Shown: piece by piece, positions 8,230 through 19,010 of the stretch | Numbering within the stretch: position 1 is the first letter of the stretch | Layout of the letters: the number at the start of each line of letters is the position of its first letter | Origin: Candidatus Symbiopectobacterium sp. 'North America' | GTDB lineage: Bacteria > Pseudomonadota > Gammaproteobacteria > Enterobacterales > Enterobacteriaceae | DNA: 64,000 nt | Assembly (NCBI RefSeq): GCF_015762685.1 | Contig: NZ_PEHF01000061.1 | Coordinates: 1-64,000 of the forward strand | Direction: 5' to 3' | The notes under the pieces: model-generated | What the model was told of the DNA's origin: nothing | The model's input: only the letters and a program-made list of their open reading frames with translations | The model's database searches: none | Position numbers and translations under genes: made by a program

Positions 8230-8798
8230 TTATTTGTCACCCTTACGCGGGGTGTTTTTGCCCGTCGGGCGTGGCGTAGGTTTTTTCGCGGGCTGATCAG
8301 GCTCTGCCTGTGGCGCAGCGTCCGGCACAACAGGCGCTTGCGTAGCCGGTTGTAGCGCACGCACTGGCTGCTCGAAGATATCCCCGAATGACGTGCCATT
8401 ATCGCTTGGCTCAACGTCACCACAGGAATCGTGGTTGCTTTGGTTTCTGACTCAGGTGCAGCAGGCGGCGTGATGACCACTTCTGGTGCCAACGGCTCTG
8501 GTCTGGCAACGCCGATCGTCTCGGCCGAATGCGTGATGGCTTCGATTCCTTCAGCGGTACGTGTAATCACCTTATGGGCATACACCTGCCCCACTTTGGC
8601 CGCAGCAACGCTCGCCGCCGCAATAGCTGCATTGACTGCCCCCACTTCCCCTTCCAGCTTCACGGTAACCATGCCGCCGCCTTTCGTCAGCTCATAGCCG
8701 ACCAGATTGACATTAGCAGATTTCACCGCCGCATCCGCTGCCTCAACGGCCGCGGCAAGCCCCACGGTTTCTATCAGACCCAAACTTTGCTTAGCCAT
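8230..8798 (-). pseudogene. BMC-H shell protein with C-terminal tail, frameshifted
   Basis: Canonical hexameric microcompartment shell protein. Residues 1-90 are the BMC domain (SLGLIETVGLAAAVEAADA and VKLEGEVGAVNAA). Then follows a Pro/Ala/Glu-rich linker. A ribosome binding site (AGGAA) precedes ATG 8798. The linker region changes frame near 8410-8430. In the first frame translation runs on as basic non-homologous sequence to 8157. In the other frame it reads VEPSDNGTSFGDIFEQPVRA, a Pro-rich stretch and a Lys-rich end (TGKNTPRKGDK) to TAA 8230, just before the terminator. The second reading is clearly the ancestral one, giving about 189 residues. The shell domain itself could still fold and assemble; only the tail is scrambled. 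Tailed BMC-H proteins occur in GRM loci; the tail role is not known to me. Confidence 0.8.
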
Positions 8799-8817
8799 AA
8801 GCGATTCCTGTTTATCG

Positions 8818-9954
8818 TTATATCAATGAAGCTGCGCCCTGTAACAACGCAACTTTATCGGTGAATTCCCAGGGAAAATCGGATCGCCCGAAATGCCCGT
8901 AACATGCTGTGTGGCGATAACGCGGCGCCAGTAAATCAAGCGACGTAATCATGCCGTAGACGCTGAGATCAAAATGCGCGTCCACCAGTTGCTGCAACCG
9001 ATCGCTACTCACCCGCCCGGCGCCAAACGTGTTGATGCGCACCGCTACCGGACGTGCGACGCCGATAGCCCAGGCCAACTGCACTTCACAGCGCGCAGCT
9101 AATCCGGCTGCTACGATGTTCTTGGCCACGTAGCGTGCTGGATAGGCCTCTGAGCGATCGACTTTGGAAGGATCTTTACCCGAAAACGCAGCGCCGCCAT
9201 AGGTATCAACGATAATCTTGCGTCCGGTAAGCCCGCAGTCACCCACCGGCCCACCCGTGACAAGCGCCCCGGCCGGATTGACCAGAATGCGGGTATGTGG
9301 CGTCAGCCAGCGTGTGGGAAGCACCGGTTTGACGATCTCGTCGATCACCGCTTCGCGCAGCGTTTCAAGCGAGACATAGGGCGCGTGCTGTGTGGAAATG
9401 ACGATGGTGTCCGCCGCAATCACCTGACGATCTCGGTAGCGCAGCGTCACCTGACTTTTAGCATCGGGACGTAAAAATGGCAGGCGGCCGGATTTACGCA
9501 ACTGGGCCTGACGTGCCATCAGTTGATGTGCATAGACCAGGGTTGCAGGCATCAATTCCGGCGTTTCATCCGTGGCGTAGCCAAAGGTGATGCCCTGATC
9601 GCCAGCGCCCAGCTCAGTTAGCGCCTCCCCCTGAATGCCGCTGGCAATATCCGGCGACTGCCGACCGATCAGGTTGAGAACGCCGCAGGTATTGCCGTCG
9701 TAGCTGAGCGAAGAGTGGTTATAACCGATCTGCTTGATGGTGTGGCGCACCACGCTTTCCACATCAATGGATGCGGTGGTGGTGATTTCTCCCGCCACGA
9801 TGGCGACGCCGGTTTTCACCAGACATTCACACGCCACGCGGCCCCAGGGATCTTGTAGCAACACCGCATCCAAAATCTCATCGGAAATCTGATCGGCGAT
9901 TTTGTCCGGATGGCCTTCCGCCACCGATTCGGAAGTAAACAGGTACTCGTCCAC
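8818..9954 (-). CDS. metK: Second S-adenosylmethionine synthetase, locus-linked
   Basis: Methionine adenosyltransferase, ATP plus methionine to SAM, 378 residues, GTG start at 9954 preceded by GAGG. The sequence follows MetK closely: [19 protein letters not shown] at the N-terminus, [12 protein letters not shown], and [12 protein letters not shown] with the phosphate-binding lysines. It differs from E. coli MetK (384 residues) by a six-residue gap: DTYGG is followed directly by AAFSGKD, lacking the MARHGG segment. The DNA around the gap has GGCGGC, so slippage between two GGCGGC copies could have removed 18 bp. Sitting in a GRM locus, 19 bp from the shell gene, it would supply SAM to the radical SAM activase. 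Activity is doubtful because the gap lies between active-site Arg/Lys residues; it might also be a natural feature of this paralogue. Confidence 0.85.
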   Translation of the reverse strand: MDEYLFTSESVAEGHPDKIADQISDEILDAVLLQDPWGRVACECLVKTGVAIVAGEITTTASIDVESVVRHTIKQIGYNHSSLSYDGNTCGVLNLIGRQSPDIASGIQGEALTELGAGDQGITFGYATDETPELMPATLVYAHQLMARQAQLRKSGRLPFLRPDAKSQVTLRYRDRQVIAADTIVISTQHAPYVSLETLREAVIDEIVKPVLPTRWLTPHTRILVNPAGALVTGGPVGDCGLTGRKIIVDTYGGAAFSGKDPSKVDRSEAYPARYVAKNIVAAGLAARCEVQLAWAIGVARPVAVRINTFGAGRVSSDRLQQLVDAHFDLSVYGMITSLDLLAPRYRHTACYGHFGRSDFPWEFTDKVALLQGAASLI

Positions 9955-10052
9955 ACATGCCTCGCCCCACTGAGAGTATCCCGTTATTTTACTCGGGGGG
10001 GCGATCGGCTCCGGTGAACTTTCTTGCTGTCAGGTTGGACTATTTTGCGTTA

Positions 10053-11147
10053 TCACCGCGCGGGTAGCACTACGCTGCTCCCCGCTTCCGGTGGAGCTAC
10101 CTGCGGGTTAAACACCATCAGTTTGCGGTAGTCGGAAGGTGACATATTGGTCTCTTTCTTGAAGATGCGGCAGAAATATTTCGCATCCTGATACGCCAGT
10201 TCCAGCGCAATGGTATTGACCTTTAAATCACTGAATTGCAGCAGAGATTTGGCAATTTTGATTTTTCGATTTGCCACATAGGTAGAAAAACCTGTACCGG
10301 TGGCTTTCTTGAAAGCACGGCTCAGGTAGCAGGCGCTGACAAAAGCGCGTTCGGCGATATCATCCAGGGTGATGTTGCTGAAAATATTCTTCTCAATGTG
10401 ATAACGCGCGCGTTCGATAAAATCCCCCTGGGGTGCAGCGCTTTTAAACACCCGCTCAAACAGGGCTTCACTCAGGGTAAACACGCCGCGCAGAATACGG
10501 TAGTAAAGGCCTTCCGTCAGCCCACGGCTGGCAACGTCGCGCATCACCCCTTTCAGCGTCGCAGAATGAGATGCGGCAAACTTGTCGCCTTGCGCCGTCA
10601 CGTATTGATCAAGCAGCGCAAGAAAATCCGCTATCGTCTGACGGCGATCGCCAGATTTATCCCAGTAGGCACCGTCAATGGTCTGAAACACCAGCTCATG
10701 CCAGGCCGGGTAATCGCCGTCATCGATCAGGGAAAACACTTTCTGGTTCAGTTCGCGTGTTACTTGATTATCCTGCTCATCGTAATGCAGCACCTTTTTG
10801 ATCACATCGGTCATGATGCTCTGTTTTACCGGTTTGAGCAGGTAATCATCCACTTTCAGACTGAGCATGCTGCGCACAATATCGAAATCGTCATTGGCGG
10901 TGGTGACGATCACTTTGGTCTGATCGTTTTTACGGCGTAGATACTCGATCACCTCTCTCCCATTTGGCAACGGGATATTGATATCCACCAGGATCATATC
11001 AATATGATTCAGTTGATCGATCATTTGAATGGCTTTGCGTCCGGTCGATGCTTCATGAATGGTGGCATTTTCGATGTGTTCCGAAATCATGCGGCGCAGA
11101 GATTCGGATTCAATGTGTTCATCTTCCACAATCACAAAATTGTACAT
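10053..11147 (-). CDS. Response regulator with AraC-type DNA-binding domain
   Basis: Cytoplasmic regulator of 364 residues. An N-terminal receiver domain (MYNFVIVEDEHIESESLRR, phospho-acceptor Asp in MILVDINIPLPNG, Lys in LLKPVK) is followed by a middle region and a C-terminal AraC/XylS double helix-turn-helix (ITLDDIAERAFVSACYLSRA and YFCRIFKKETNMSPSDYRKL). ATG 11147 is chosen over longer upstream readings because GGGGAG lies just before it. It lies 16 bp after the histidine kinase gene and is surely its partner. This YesN/YesM-like architecture with a PocR sensor is common beside GRM loci, where it should switch on the microcompartment genes on the diol substrate. Confidence 0.9.
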   Translation of the reverse strand: MYNFVIVEDEHIESESLRRMISEHIENATIHEASTGRKAIQMIDQLNHIDMILVDINIPLPNGREVIEYLRRKNDQTKVIVTTANDDFDIVRSMLSLKVDDYLLKPVKQSIMTDVIKKVLHYDEQDNQVTRELNQKVFSLIDDGDYPAWHELVFQTIDGAYWDKSGDRRQTIADFLALLDQYVTAQGDKFAASHSATLKGVMRDVASRGLTEGLYYRILRGVFTLSEALFERVFKSAAPQGDFIERARYHIEKNIFSNITLDDIAERAFVSACYLSRAFKKATGTGFSTYVANRKIKIAKSLLQFSDLKVNTIALELAYQDAKYFCRIFKKETNMSPSDYRKLMVFNPQVAPPEAGSSVVLPAR

Positions 11148-11163
11148 TATGTTTCTCCCCGGA

Positions 11164-12399
11164 TTAATGGACTTCCTGCATCGGGAAACGCAGTTTGATA
11201 GAGGTTCCCTGCTTCGGTTTGTGCGGACTGGCAATCTCCAGTCCATAATGCTCGCCGAACAGCAACTGAAGTCGATTTTGAATGTTGTTGATACCGATGC
11301 CGCTTTTTTGGCGATTCTCATTACCGGAGAGAATATGCTCGATATCCTGTGGCGAAATACCATCGACATTATCCGTCACTTCAATAATCACATCGCTGCC
11401 ATCGTCGGTGGCTTTAATGTGAATGTGACTTTTTATTTCTCGCGGCTCAACCACGTAATTAAAGAAGTTCTCCACCAGCGGCTGCAAAATAAGGAAAGGA
11501 CAAATTACATCCAGATATTTATCCGGAATGCTGAACATATAATCAAAACGATCGCTCATGCGGACTTTTTGAATCGACATGTAGCTGTTGACGTAATTGA
11601 TTTCATTACGCAGCGTGATAAGCCCATTATTACTTTTGCGTAGCAGATAACGCATCATATCGGAAAAATCATGCACCATGTTTTCGGTGCGCTGGGCGTT
11701 CTCCAAAAAGGCCAAACGGCCGATAGTATTGAGTACGTTAAACAGGAAATGGGGGTTTATCTGATAGGAAAGTGCTTTAAATTCAGCTTTATGTAAAGAG
11801 CGCTCGATGTCCACGCGTTTGCGCAATTCATTGGTCAACGCCAGATCTTTTTGATGCAACTCGCGCTGGATATTGTTGGCGTAAGCCTGTTCAACCAGAT
11901 AGGACGCGACATGTAGCAGCGTGTAGGCGGTCGATTCAAAACGCTCATAGGGCATGCGTTTGGTGTTTTCATGCAGATTCACCAGCATGGGGTTCTCTTC
12001 CCACACGCCATTTTCCGCCAGAATGTAGGGGATTTCGGTCTCTTTTGAGGTTTCGACTTTGACCTGACCGGAGATAAACGCGCCGAGATAGTGGTTGTCT
12101 ATCATGATGGGCACCGCAAACTCAACGAATCCGCAGTAGCAGCGATACACTACCGGGCGGCAGGCCGCCATGGCAGCCCTTCCTCCAGCGTCATCACAGT
12201 CGTAGCAATGTTGCGCTAATGCAGGATTACGCCGCGAACGGGCACAAAAATCAGAAAATCCGCTGGGTTTGGTAACCGGAACGCCTTTTTCATCAACAAC
12301 CACCAATGCAATCATCATGGATTTGCTGAAGTTATCCTGCAACGTTTGCAGCCGCTCAACGTCAAGGATTTCTTGCAATGGGTATTTGTTGTTCATCAT
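11164..12399 (-). CDS. PocR-domain sensor histidine kinase (LytS/YesM type)
   Basis: Sensor of 411 residues without clear membrane spans. Residues about 10-170 form a PocR-type sensory domain with its Cys motif ([17 protein letters not shown]), known to bind small hydrocarbon derivatives such as 1,2-propanediol. A coiled segment follows, then the His_kinase domain with [16 protein letters not shown], whose His is the phosphorylation site, then an ATPase domain ([19 protein letters not shown]). Two conserved places look altered: the glycine-rich DNGxG box reads DNVDG, and the usual His of the PocR motif CHxG reads CYCG. These may weaken ATP or ligand binding. ATG 12396 is an equally possible start. 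It precedes the response regulator in one transcript. Confidence 0.88.
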   Translation of the reverse strand: MMNNKYPLQEILDVERLQTLQDNFSKSMMIALVVVDEKGVPVTKPSGFSDFCARSRRNPALAQHCYDCDDAGGRAAMAACRPVVYRCYCGFVEFAVPIMIDNHYLGAFISGQVKVETSKETEIPYILAENGVWEENPMLVNLHENTKRMPYERFESTAYTLLHVASYLVEQAYANNIQRELHQKDLALTNELRKRVDIERSLHKAEFKALSYQINPHFLFNVLNTIGRLAFLENAQRTENMVHDFSDMMRYLLRKSNNGLITLRNEINYVNSYMSIQKVRMSDRFDYMFSIPDKYLDVICPFLILQPLVENFFNYVVEPREIKSHIHIKATDDGSDVIIEVTDNVDGISPQDIEHILSGNENRQKSGIGINNIQNRLQLLFGEHYGLEIASPHKPKQGTSIKLRFPMQEVH

Positions 12400-12740
<341 letters not shown>

Positions 12741-13130
12741 CTATGACGAGGTAGAGGTTTTCTCTTCACGTTCCGGCCAGCAGACCAACAATACGCCCAC
12801 CATAATGGCGAACACGCCGATGCACGCCAGCCATGAAAAATGCTCTGAATAGTCGGGTAAGAGAAGCGAACCAAGCCACACCAGCACATAGCTCAGGCTC
12901 AAAAATGCGTAGGCTTTTCCCAGCGCCAGACGCTGTAACGCGAATTGCCAGACAATTAGCGACAGCACGTAACACCCCAGCCCAGCGGTAAGCAGCAGCC
13001 ACTGGCACGCTGCGCCGTCCCACAGCATGCGTATCGACCATACCGATGGCAATCCGGACAGGGCGTATTTAATCGCCAGTTGCGCGATGCTGACCAACAT
13101 GACGCTGAGGCACGCCGCTAGATATCCCAT
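12741..13130 (-). CDS. arnF: ArnF, half of the Ara4N-lipid flippase
   Basis: Small multidrug-resistance-like membrane protein (129 residues, four hydrophobic spans). With ArnE it is thought to move undecaprenyl-phosphate-L-Ara4N to the outer face of the inner membrane. It is the last gene of arnBCADTEF, 15 bp after arnE, and the operon position together with its SMR-type pattern supports the name. The C-terminus is charged (PEREEKTSTSS). No defects are seen. Confidence 0.9.
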   Translation of the reverse strand: MGYLAACLSVMLVSIAQLAIKYALSGLPSVWSIRMLWDGAACQWLLLTAGLGCYVLSLIVWQFALQRLALGKAYAFLSLSYVLVWLGSLLLPDYSEHFSWLACIGVFAIMVGVLLVCWPEREEKTSTSS

Positions 13131-13145
13131 GCTATCGCCTCCACG

Positions 13146-13472
13146 TTAAGCCGTAACACCGAGCAAAACGACGCCCGAGATGATAAACAGAATGCCGAGG
13201 CTATGCCGCCAACCAATAGGCTCCTGCCAAATCCAACGTGCGGCCAGCGTGATCCAGACCAGATTCAGACTCAACATCGGATAGGCAATACCAACAGGAA
13301 GCTGTTGCAGTACGACCAGCCACAGCAATAACGCAAGCGCCAGTAGCAGCAGAGAAACGCTCAGCCATCGCGCTGCATAGGCAGGATGAACAGCGCCAGC
13401 CGCCTGTTTTTGACACATCTGCCCCATGCAGCTCAGCATGCTGACCAGCAAAACCCCCAACCATGCACTCAC
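13146..13472 (-). CDS. arnE: ArnE, half of the Ara4N-lipid flippase
   Basis: Small inner-membrane protein of 108 residues with four spans and an EamA/SMR-like pattern (GIAYPMLSLNLVWITLAARW). It pairs with ArnF to flip undecaprenyl-phosphate-L-Ara4N. Its start overlaps the arnT stop by 4 bp, a sign of translational coupling. Intact. Confidence 0.9.
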   Translation of the reverse strand: MSAWLGVLLVSMLSCMGQMCQKQAAGAVHPAYAARWLSVSLLLLALALLLWLVVLQQLPVGIAYPMLSLNLVWITLAARWIWQEPIGWRHSLGILFIISGVVLLGVTA

Positions 13473-15127
13473 TGCGCGTGATACTCGACAACGGCAAAGC
13501 GTCCTTGCTGATAGACACAGTCCGGCGTTGGCAACGCATGTATCGTCGTCCTGTCGTCGTCGTCCAGTAGTAGCATCAGCGTAATATTGCCCTGTTGACG
13601 GTGAGCCGCGAGCCAGCCGGGGAAGGCGTCCTCAGAAACAAACCTTTCTGCGCTATCCTCAAACGCCAACCCCCAGGCCAGCTCACCGCGACGGCTATAG
13701 AGAAAAATATCGTCACGCTGCAACTCCCAGGCAATAGCCGAGGCAACCCCTACGCTGTTGGACATCACATAGCGGCTCGCTTGCAGTTGCTCATGAGCCG
13801 GCTCAATCATCGCCTGCGGTTGTTTAGCATTCTCCACCCGATTGGGAATGGCAGCGCCCACCAGCAGCGCCAATGCCAACGGGCACAGTGCCGCGCAGGC
13901 CCAGCGGTTACGAGGTTGCACAAGCGACAGGCTCCCGATCAACGCCCAGAAGAGAAATATCACCGCTGCCGCCAGCATCTTGCCATATTCCTGCGGTGTA
14001 TAGAGCGGATAGCTCGCCAACCGATGAGGTGCCAAAACCAGCACCACAGCCAGCAGCCCTATAACACCAAACAGCATATTGATAAGTGCGTTGGCACGCA
14101 GCGCCTTGGCACCCTCGCGGGCAGCACCCAGCACATTATGCGCCAGCAACGCCGCCAGCGGCGCGTAGCAGGGCAGTATATAGGTCAGTAACTTTCCCTT
14201 CGCGAGGCTGAAAAACAGCAGAGGCATGAGAGTCCAGCCCAGCAAATAGATCAGCCCGCTGTTCGTTTTCCTGTCTCGCCAGCCTTGGCGCAACGCTCCG
14301 GGTAGGAACCCCAGCCAGGGTAACGCGCCCAGCAGAAACAGCGGCAGGTAATACCAAAACGGTGCCCGGTGCTGTGCGCCTTCCTCCGCAAAACGCTGGA
14401 TATGCTCTACCCAAAAAAAGTAGTGCCAGAACGTTGGTTCACGCTCTGCTATGGTTAGCGCCCAAGGCAATGTCACCGCCGCCGCACTTAACACGGCCAA
14501 CGGTCCATACATCAACAGCGATTTCCACTGTTTCTTTTCTGCCACCCACGGCAGCACGCTAATAACAGGTACCGCCAGTGCCAAAAAGCCTTTGGTCATC
14601 ACCCCCATGCCACAAGCCATCCCCAGCACCAGATACCCAATGGCCTTTTTGCTCACGGACTCGGATTCAGCGGCATACCAGAAACTGCACATGGCGAGCG
14701 AGAGCCACAGCGCGAGCATAGGATCGAGCACGGCGTAAGTTCCGACGTCGTAGACCAGCAAGCAGGAAAGGTAGATTACCGCCGCCAGCAGTGCAGTACG
14801 TTTGTCCCGCCAGATCCGCCAGGAGAGCCACGCTACCAGACAAGCGGTCAGCGACGAGGAGAATATGGCTCCCGCACGCACCGCGAAGTTGGAATGACCA
14901 AAAAGCCATTGACCGAGATTGTTGATCCAGTAACCCGCTATTGGTTTTTCAAAGTAGCGAACACCTAAAAATCGCGGCACCGCCCAATCCCCCGAGGCCA
15001 GCAAGCCACGGCAGATTTCTGCATAGCGGGTTTCATCCGGCTGCCAGAGCAAGCGGTATTCAATGGGAATAACGTAGTAGAGTGCCCACAAAGCGACCAA
15101 TGCGAGCGTGTAATTTACTGCTTTCAT
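13469..15127 (-). CDS. arnT: ArnT, Ara4N lipid A transferase
   Basis: Polytopic GT83-type glycosyltransferase of 552 residues that transfers 4-amino-4-deoxy-L-arabinose from the lipid carrier to lipid A phosphates on the periplasmic face of the inner membrane. This gives resistance to polymyxin and cationic peptides. The first periplasmic loop has the expected acidic motif ([16 protein letters not shown]), followed by [12 protein letters not shown] and about twelve membrane spans. Overlaps arnD by 4 bp at its start. Intact, normal length. Confidence 0.94.
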   Translation of the reverse strand: MKAVNYTLALVALWALYYVIPIEYRLLWQPDETRYAEICRGLLASGDWAVPRFLGVRYFEKPIAGYWINNLGQWLFGHSNFAVRAGAIFSSSLTACLVAWLSWRIWRDKRTALLAAVIYLSCLLVYDVGTYAVLDPMLALWLSLAMCSFWYAAESESVSKKAIGYLVLGMACGMGVMTKGFLALAVPVISVLPWVAEKKQWKSLLMYGPLAVLSAAAVTLPWALTIAEREPTFWHYFFWVEHIQRFAEEGAQHRAPFWYYLPLFLLGALPWLGFLPGALRQGWRDRKTNSGLIYLLGWTLMPLLFFSLAKGKLLTYILPCYAPLAALLAHNVLGAAREGAKALRANALINMLFGVIGLLAVVLVLAPHRLASYPLYTPQEYGKMLAAAVIFLFWALIGSLSLVQPRNRWACAALCPLALALLVGAAIPNRVENAKQPQAMIEPAHEQLQASRYVMSNSVGVASAIAWELQRDDIFLYSRRGELAWGLAFEDSAERFVSEDAFPGWLAAHRQQGNITLMLLLDDDDRTTIHALPTPDCVYQQGRFAVVEYHAQ

Positions 15128-16044
15128 GACTGATCGACCTGATCGTGTTGGCTATTCAGCCACTGTTGACAGCCTAACCATCCTTCCCGCCCGTCAATGG
15201 CGTGGTGCACAACGTGCCCAACGGGCAAATCTGCCTCGGATTCAGGAAGCAACGCCCCCAGAGGACAAAACTGAAGTCCTTCAAGATGCGCCATGGAGAG
15301 CAACGCCGAAAATTCGCGCTGGAAGGCGATGCCCTCCACCTCAGCGTGCACGGTATACACCGGTGTCCCTCGCGCTCTGTGGATGGCGTTGAGCAAATAG
15401 CGGTTGAACTGCTGTGGTTGCACGGTGGAGCCGATAACCTCATCCCAGGTGGGCAGTGAAACCGGGATCTGAACGGTACCTAATGTGCCATCTGCCAGAC
15501 GAGGCCGAAATGGTGTGCTGCCACGACAATCGCTGTTGTAGCGGAAACCAAAGCACTGCTTAGCCTCAATGACACGCTGATCTGCCCGCCATCCGGCCAC
15601 GGCGGAGCAGGTGACGGCCTGACCCAGCAGATCCTCCAGCGCGGTCTTGCCCAGCGCAATATGGCGATGTAACTGTGCCGGGTTCCAAATGCCCGCCCAG
15701 GTTTGCCAGGCAAAGTGATCCCAGGCATGAAGCCCCACCTCGTGGGTACGCGCCGTTTGTCGCATGACGTCCGCATTACCGCGCCCAATCAAACGGCCCG
15801 GCCAGGCAGTCCCCGCCAACAGGATGTCCCAGCCATACAATGAAACCGCCTTGGAGCGCAGCATCTTCCACAAAAAAGCTGGTTTGACCAGACGCCAAAG
15901 GTGACGTCCCATATTATCTGGCCCGACGCTGAAAAAGACGCTTGCTTGAACCCCATGTTGCTCCAACGTCTTTAACAGGCGCGGCATACCCACTCGCGTA
16001 CCGCGCCAGGTGTCGACATCAATACGCAGCCCGACACGCTTCAT
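15124..16044 (-). CDS. arnD: ArnD, deformylase of the Ara4N lipid carrier
   Basis: NodB/polysaccharide-deacetylase family protein of 306 residues that removes the formyl group from undecaprenyl-phosphate-L-Ara4FN. The metal-binding start of the domain ([12 protein letters not shown]) and the later histidine motif ([11 protein letters not shown]) are visible. Overlaps arnA and arnT by 4 bp each, as in other enterobacteria. Intact. Confidence 0.93.
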   Translation of the reverse strand: MKRVGLRIDVDTWRGTRVGMPRLLKTLEQHGVQASVFFSVGPDNMGRHLWRLVKPAFLWKMLRSKAVSLYGWDILLAGTAWPGRLIGRGNADVMRQTARTHEVGLHAWDHFAWQTWAGIWNPAQLHRHIALGKTALEDLLGQAVTCSAVAGWRADQRVIEAKQCFGFRYNSDCRGSTPFRPRLADGTLGTVQIPVSLPTWDEVIGSTVQPQQFNRYLLNAIHRARGTPVYTVHAEVEGIAFQREFSALLSMAHLEGLQFCPLGALLPESEADLPVGHVVHHAIDGREGWLGCQQWLNSQHDQVDQS

Positions 16045-18020
16045 GGGGTGGAATCCGGTGAAGGGTGAGCACGCAGGAAAAAGTCCAGCGTTTCGTCAAT
16101 CGTCTGGCGGATCTCGACCTGTGGCTCCCATCCTAAAAGGCGGCGCGCATTGGCGATGCTCGGTTTACGGTGTTCCACATCCTGATAGCCTTTGCCGTAG
16201 TAACTGCCACTCTCCACCACGCACATGCCAGCAAACGGCGGATACATGTGCCGAAGCGGATGGCGTTCAAAACTTTCGAGCAACATCTCCGCGAGCTCGC
16301 GAATGCTGGCCTCGTTTTTCGGGTTACCGATATTGATAATTCGCCCGTCACAGGCGTTGTCACTATTTTCAATGATGCGGAATAACGCCTCGATGCCGTC
16401 GTTGATATCGGTAAAACAGCGCTTCTGTTCACCGCCATCAATCAGTTTGATGGGCGATCCTTCCACCAGATTCAGGATCAATTGCGTAATGGCACGCGAA
16501 CTGCCGATCCGGGCGGCATCTAGGCTATCAAGCCGTGGTCCCATCCAGTTAAAAGGACGGAACAGCGTAAAACGTAACCCCTGCTTCTCGCCGTATGCCC
16601 AGATCACCCGATCCAGCAGTTGCTTCGATACCGAATAGATCCAACGCTGTTTGTTAATCGGCCCAACCACCAGCGACGAGCGATCTTCATCGAACACCTT
16701 ATCGCTGCACATCCCGTACACTTCAGAGGTGGAAGGGAAGATGATGCGTTTCTGGTGTTTGACGCAACTACGCACGATTTTCAGGTTCTCTTCGAAATCC
16801 AGCTCGAACACCCGCAGCGGATTGCGCGTGTATTCAATCGGCGTGGCAATAGCGACCAGCGGCAGAATGACATCACATTTCTTGATGTGATACTCAATCC
16901 ACTCCGAGTGGATGGTGATATCCCCTTCAACAAAGTGAAAACGCGGGTTAAGCAGGAAACGGGCAATGGAATCGGAACCGATATCCAGGCCGTAGACTTC
17001 GTAATTTTCATCTTGCAGCAACCGCTCCGTCAGGTGGTTGCCAATAAAACCGTTTACCCCGAGGATCAACACCCGCACGCGTTTGGGTTGGCACGGCAAG
17101 CAGGCATTGAGCCTAGCCCCTTCCACCATGCCCACGGTTTGCGCCAGTTGTTCACCCGCCATAAACACGCTGTTGTCACTCTGCCCGGTCACAATCTCCA
17201 GCGCATCGCTGCCGCAGGCAACCACCAGCGGTGAAACCGACAACACTGTTCCACTCGGCGCGCAAGGGAAATCCTGTCGCAAACGGGAGGACCACACCGT
17301 CAAGCGTGTCGCACCGGCATAACAAAAGGCGCCCGGCCACGGATCCGTGACCGCACGCACCAGGTTGTGCAATTCATGCGAGGACCGCGACCAGTCCATC
17401 CGCCCCGCCTCCGGAGTTCGCCGGGTGACATAGCTGGCCTGTGCGTGATCCTGCTCCTGCTGCGGATAGTTACCGGATTTAATCACTGGCAGGATATCGC
17501 GTAACAGGCTGTCTGTGCATTCGCACAGTTTATGGTGCAAACCAGGGGCATCGTCATCCGGGGCGATATCGACCCACTGTTGCGCGACAATCGGGCCCGC
17601 ATCGGGTTCTGACGTCATGCGATGCAGCGTGACGCCCGTCTGCGTCTCTCCGTTAACCAATACCCAATTCAGCGGTGCACGGCCACGGTATTGCGGCAAT
17701 AGCGAGCCATGCAGGTTAAACGCCCCTAAGGGTGCGCACTGCAAAATCGCGTCACTCAGCACGCGGCGGTAATAGAAAGAAAAAATGGCCTGCGGTGCGA
17801 GCGCGCGAATGCGTTCACGCCACAGCGGGTGGTTCACGTCTTCCGGTGTATAGACAGGAATACCCGTTCTGGCGGCAATACGAGCCACTGAGCCAAAAAA
17901 AGGATTTTCACCGGGCGTGTCCGCATGGGTGAAAATAGCACTGATGTGATAGCCAGAGGCCAGCAAGGCATTGATGCCAACGCATCCCATATCATGGTAA
18001 GCAAAAACAACGGTATTCAT
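16041..18020 (-). CDS. arnA: ArnA, bifunctional UDP-Ara4N formyltransferase/UDP-GlcA decarboxylase
   Basis: Two-domain cytoplasmic enzyme of 659 residues. The N-terminal formyltransferase domain (1-300) has the catalytic [16 protein letters not shown] region. The C-terminal domain (from about 315) is an SDR-type oxidative decarboxylase with the Rossmann start [10 protein letters not shown] and the catalytic pair in [10 protein letters not shown]. It makes UDP-Ara4O from UDP-glucuronate and later formylates UDP-Ara4N. Length matches E. coli ArnA (660). Overlaps its neighbours by 4 bp on both sides. Confidence 0.96.
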   Translation of the reverse strand: MNTVVFAYHDMGCVGINALLASGYHISAIFTHADTPGENPFFGSVARIAARTGIPVYTPEDVNHPLWRERIRALAPQAIFSFYYRRVLSDAILQCAPLGAFNLHGSLLPQYRGRAPLNWVLVNGETQTGVTLHRMTSEPDAGPIVAQQWVDIAPDDDAPGLHHKLCECTDSLLRDILPVIKSGNYPQQEQDHAQASYVTRRTPEAGRMDWSRSSHELHNLVRAVTDPWPGAFCYAGATRLTVWSSRLRQDFPCAPSGTVLSVSPLVVACGSDALEIVTGQSDNSVFMAGEQLAQTVGMVEGARLNACLPCQPKRVRVLILGVNGFIGNHLTERLLQDENYEVYGLDIGSDSIARFLLNPRFHFVEGDITIHSEWIEYHIKKCDVILPLVAIATPIEYTRNPLRVFELDFEENLKIVRSCVKHQKRIIFPSTSEVYGMCSDKVFDEDRSSLVVGPINKQRWIYSVSKQLLDRVIWAYGEKQGLRFTLFRPFNWMGPRLDSLDAARIGSSRAITQLILNLVEGSPIKLIDGGEQKRCFTDINDGIEALFRIIENSDNACDGRIINIGNPKNEASIRELAEMLLESFERHPLRHMYPPFAGMCVVESGSYYGKGYQDVEHRKPSIANARRLLGWEPQVEIRQTIDETLDFFLRAHPSPDSTP

Positions 18021-19009
18021 TTCACATTACTCTCTTGGTGAGTCTCGTCTTTGCGGGTCTCACCCTTAACGACGCGTTGCACAAAATAACGAGGTCGAGC
18101 ACGCACATCGTTGTAAATACGGCCAATATATTCACCGAGTATCCCCATCCCCACGAACTGCGCGCCGATAAAACTGAACAGAAAGGCAAACAGCATGAAA
18201 ACGCCCTCGGCCGCCCATTCAGGCCCAAATACCAGACGCAACGCCACCAGCACAAAGGTCAGCAAGAACCCTGAGAGCGCTATGGCGCTACCTATCACGC
18301 TGAGCAGACGTAAAGGCGTCGTCGTCAGGCAGGTCACCAGGTCATACATCAGGCTGATCAAACTGATCACGCTGTACTTGGAATCACCGTGCAGGCGTTC
18401 GGCGTGCTTGACAGGAATCTCCGTCGCTTTACGCGCGAAGATATTGGCAAGGATAGGGATAAAGGTGCTGCGTTCGTGGCAGGTCAACATGGCATCGACG
18501 ATATGGCGTCGATAAGCGCGCAGCATACAGCCATAATCGCCCATGACCTTGCCAGTGGTACGCTGGATAAAATGGTTTATCAGGCGCGATGACATTTTGC
18601 GAAACAGGCTATCCTGACGGTTTTGGCGTACCGTGCCCACCACGTCATAGCCTTCATCGGCCTTTGCCACAAGACGCGGGATCTCTTCCGGTGGATTCTG
18701 GAGATCGGCATCCAGCGTGATGATCAAATCGCCCGTGACATGGCTAAATCCCGCCATGATCGCAGCATGCTGACCGTAATTCCGGTTGAGCAATACGGCT
18801 ATCACGTGGCTATCTGGCATTTCGCTGGATTGCGCCATCAGTCGCGCTGAGTTGTCATTGCTGCCATCATCAACCAGTACAATCTCATAGTCTTTACTCA
18901 ACGTCTCACAGGTAGCCACCGTGCGCTGAATCAGCGCGGGCAGGCTCTCTTGCTCGTTGAATACCGGGATGACAACGGAGACTTTTTTTATCGGAGGAAA
19001 GGTGAACAT
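18017..19009 (-). CDS. arnC: ArnC, Ara4FN-undecaprenyl-phosphate transferase
   Basis: GT2-type glycosyltransferase with two C-terminal membrane spans. It attaches Ara4FN to undecaprenyl phosphate at the inner membrane. [18 protein letters not shown] opens the catalytic domain and [13 protein letters not shown] carries the metal-binding Asp. The start is set at ATG 19009 ([11 protein letters not shown]), which matches the family N-terminus and lies one base after the arnB stop; the longer reading to 19063 runs into arnB. About 330 residues, intact. Confidence 0.94.
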   Translation of the reverse strand: MFTFPPIKKVSVVIPVFNEQESLPALIQRTVATCETLSKDYEIVLVDDGSNDNSARLMAQSSEMPDSHVIAVLLNRNYGQHAAIMAGFSHVTGDLIITLDADLQNPPEEIPRLVAKADEGYDVVGTVRQNRQDSLFRKMSSRLINHFIQRTTGKVMGDYGCMLRAYRRHIVDAMLTCHERSTFIPILANIFARKATEIPVKHAERLHGDSKYSVISLISLMYDLVTCLTTTPLRLLSVIGSAIALSGFLLTFVLVALRLVFGPEWAAEGVFMLFAFLFSFIGAQFVGMGILGEYIGRIYNDVRARPRYFVQRVVKGETRKDETHQESNVK

Positions 19010-19010
19010 A

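Noticed and set aside
7768-8279. Several overlapping open frames on both strands between the membrane protein and BMC-H genes
   Set aside because: All arise from GC-rich sequence with hairpins; none has a ribosome binding site or recognisable content.
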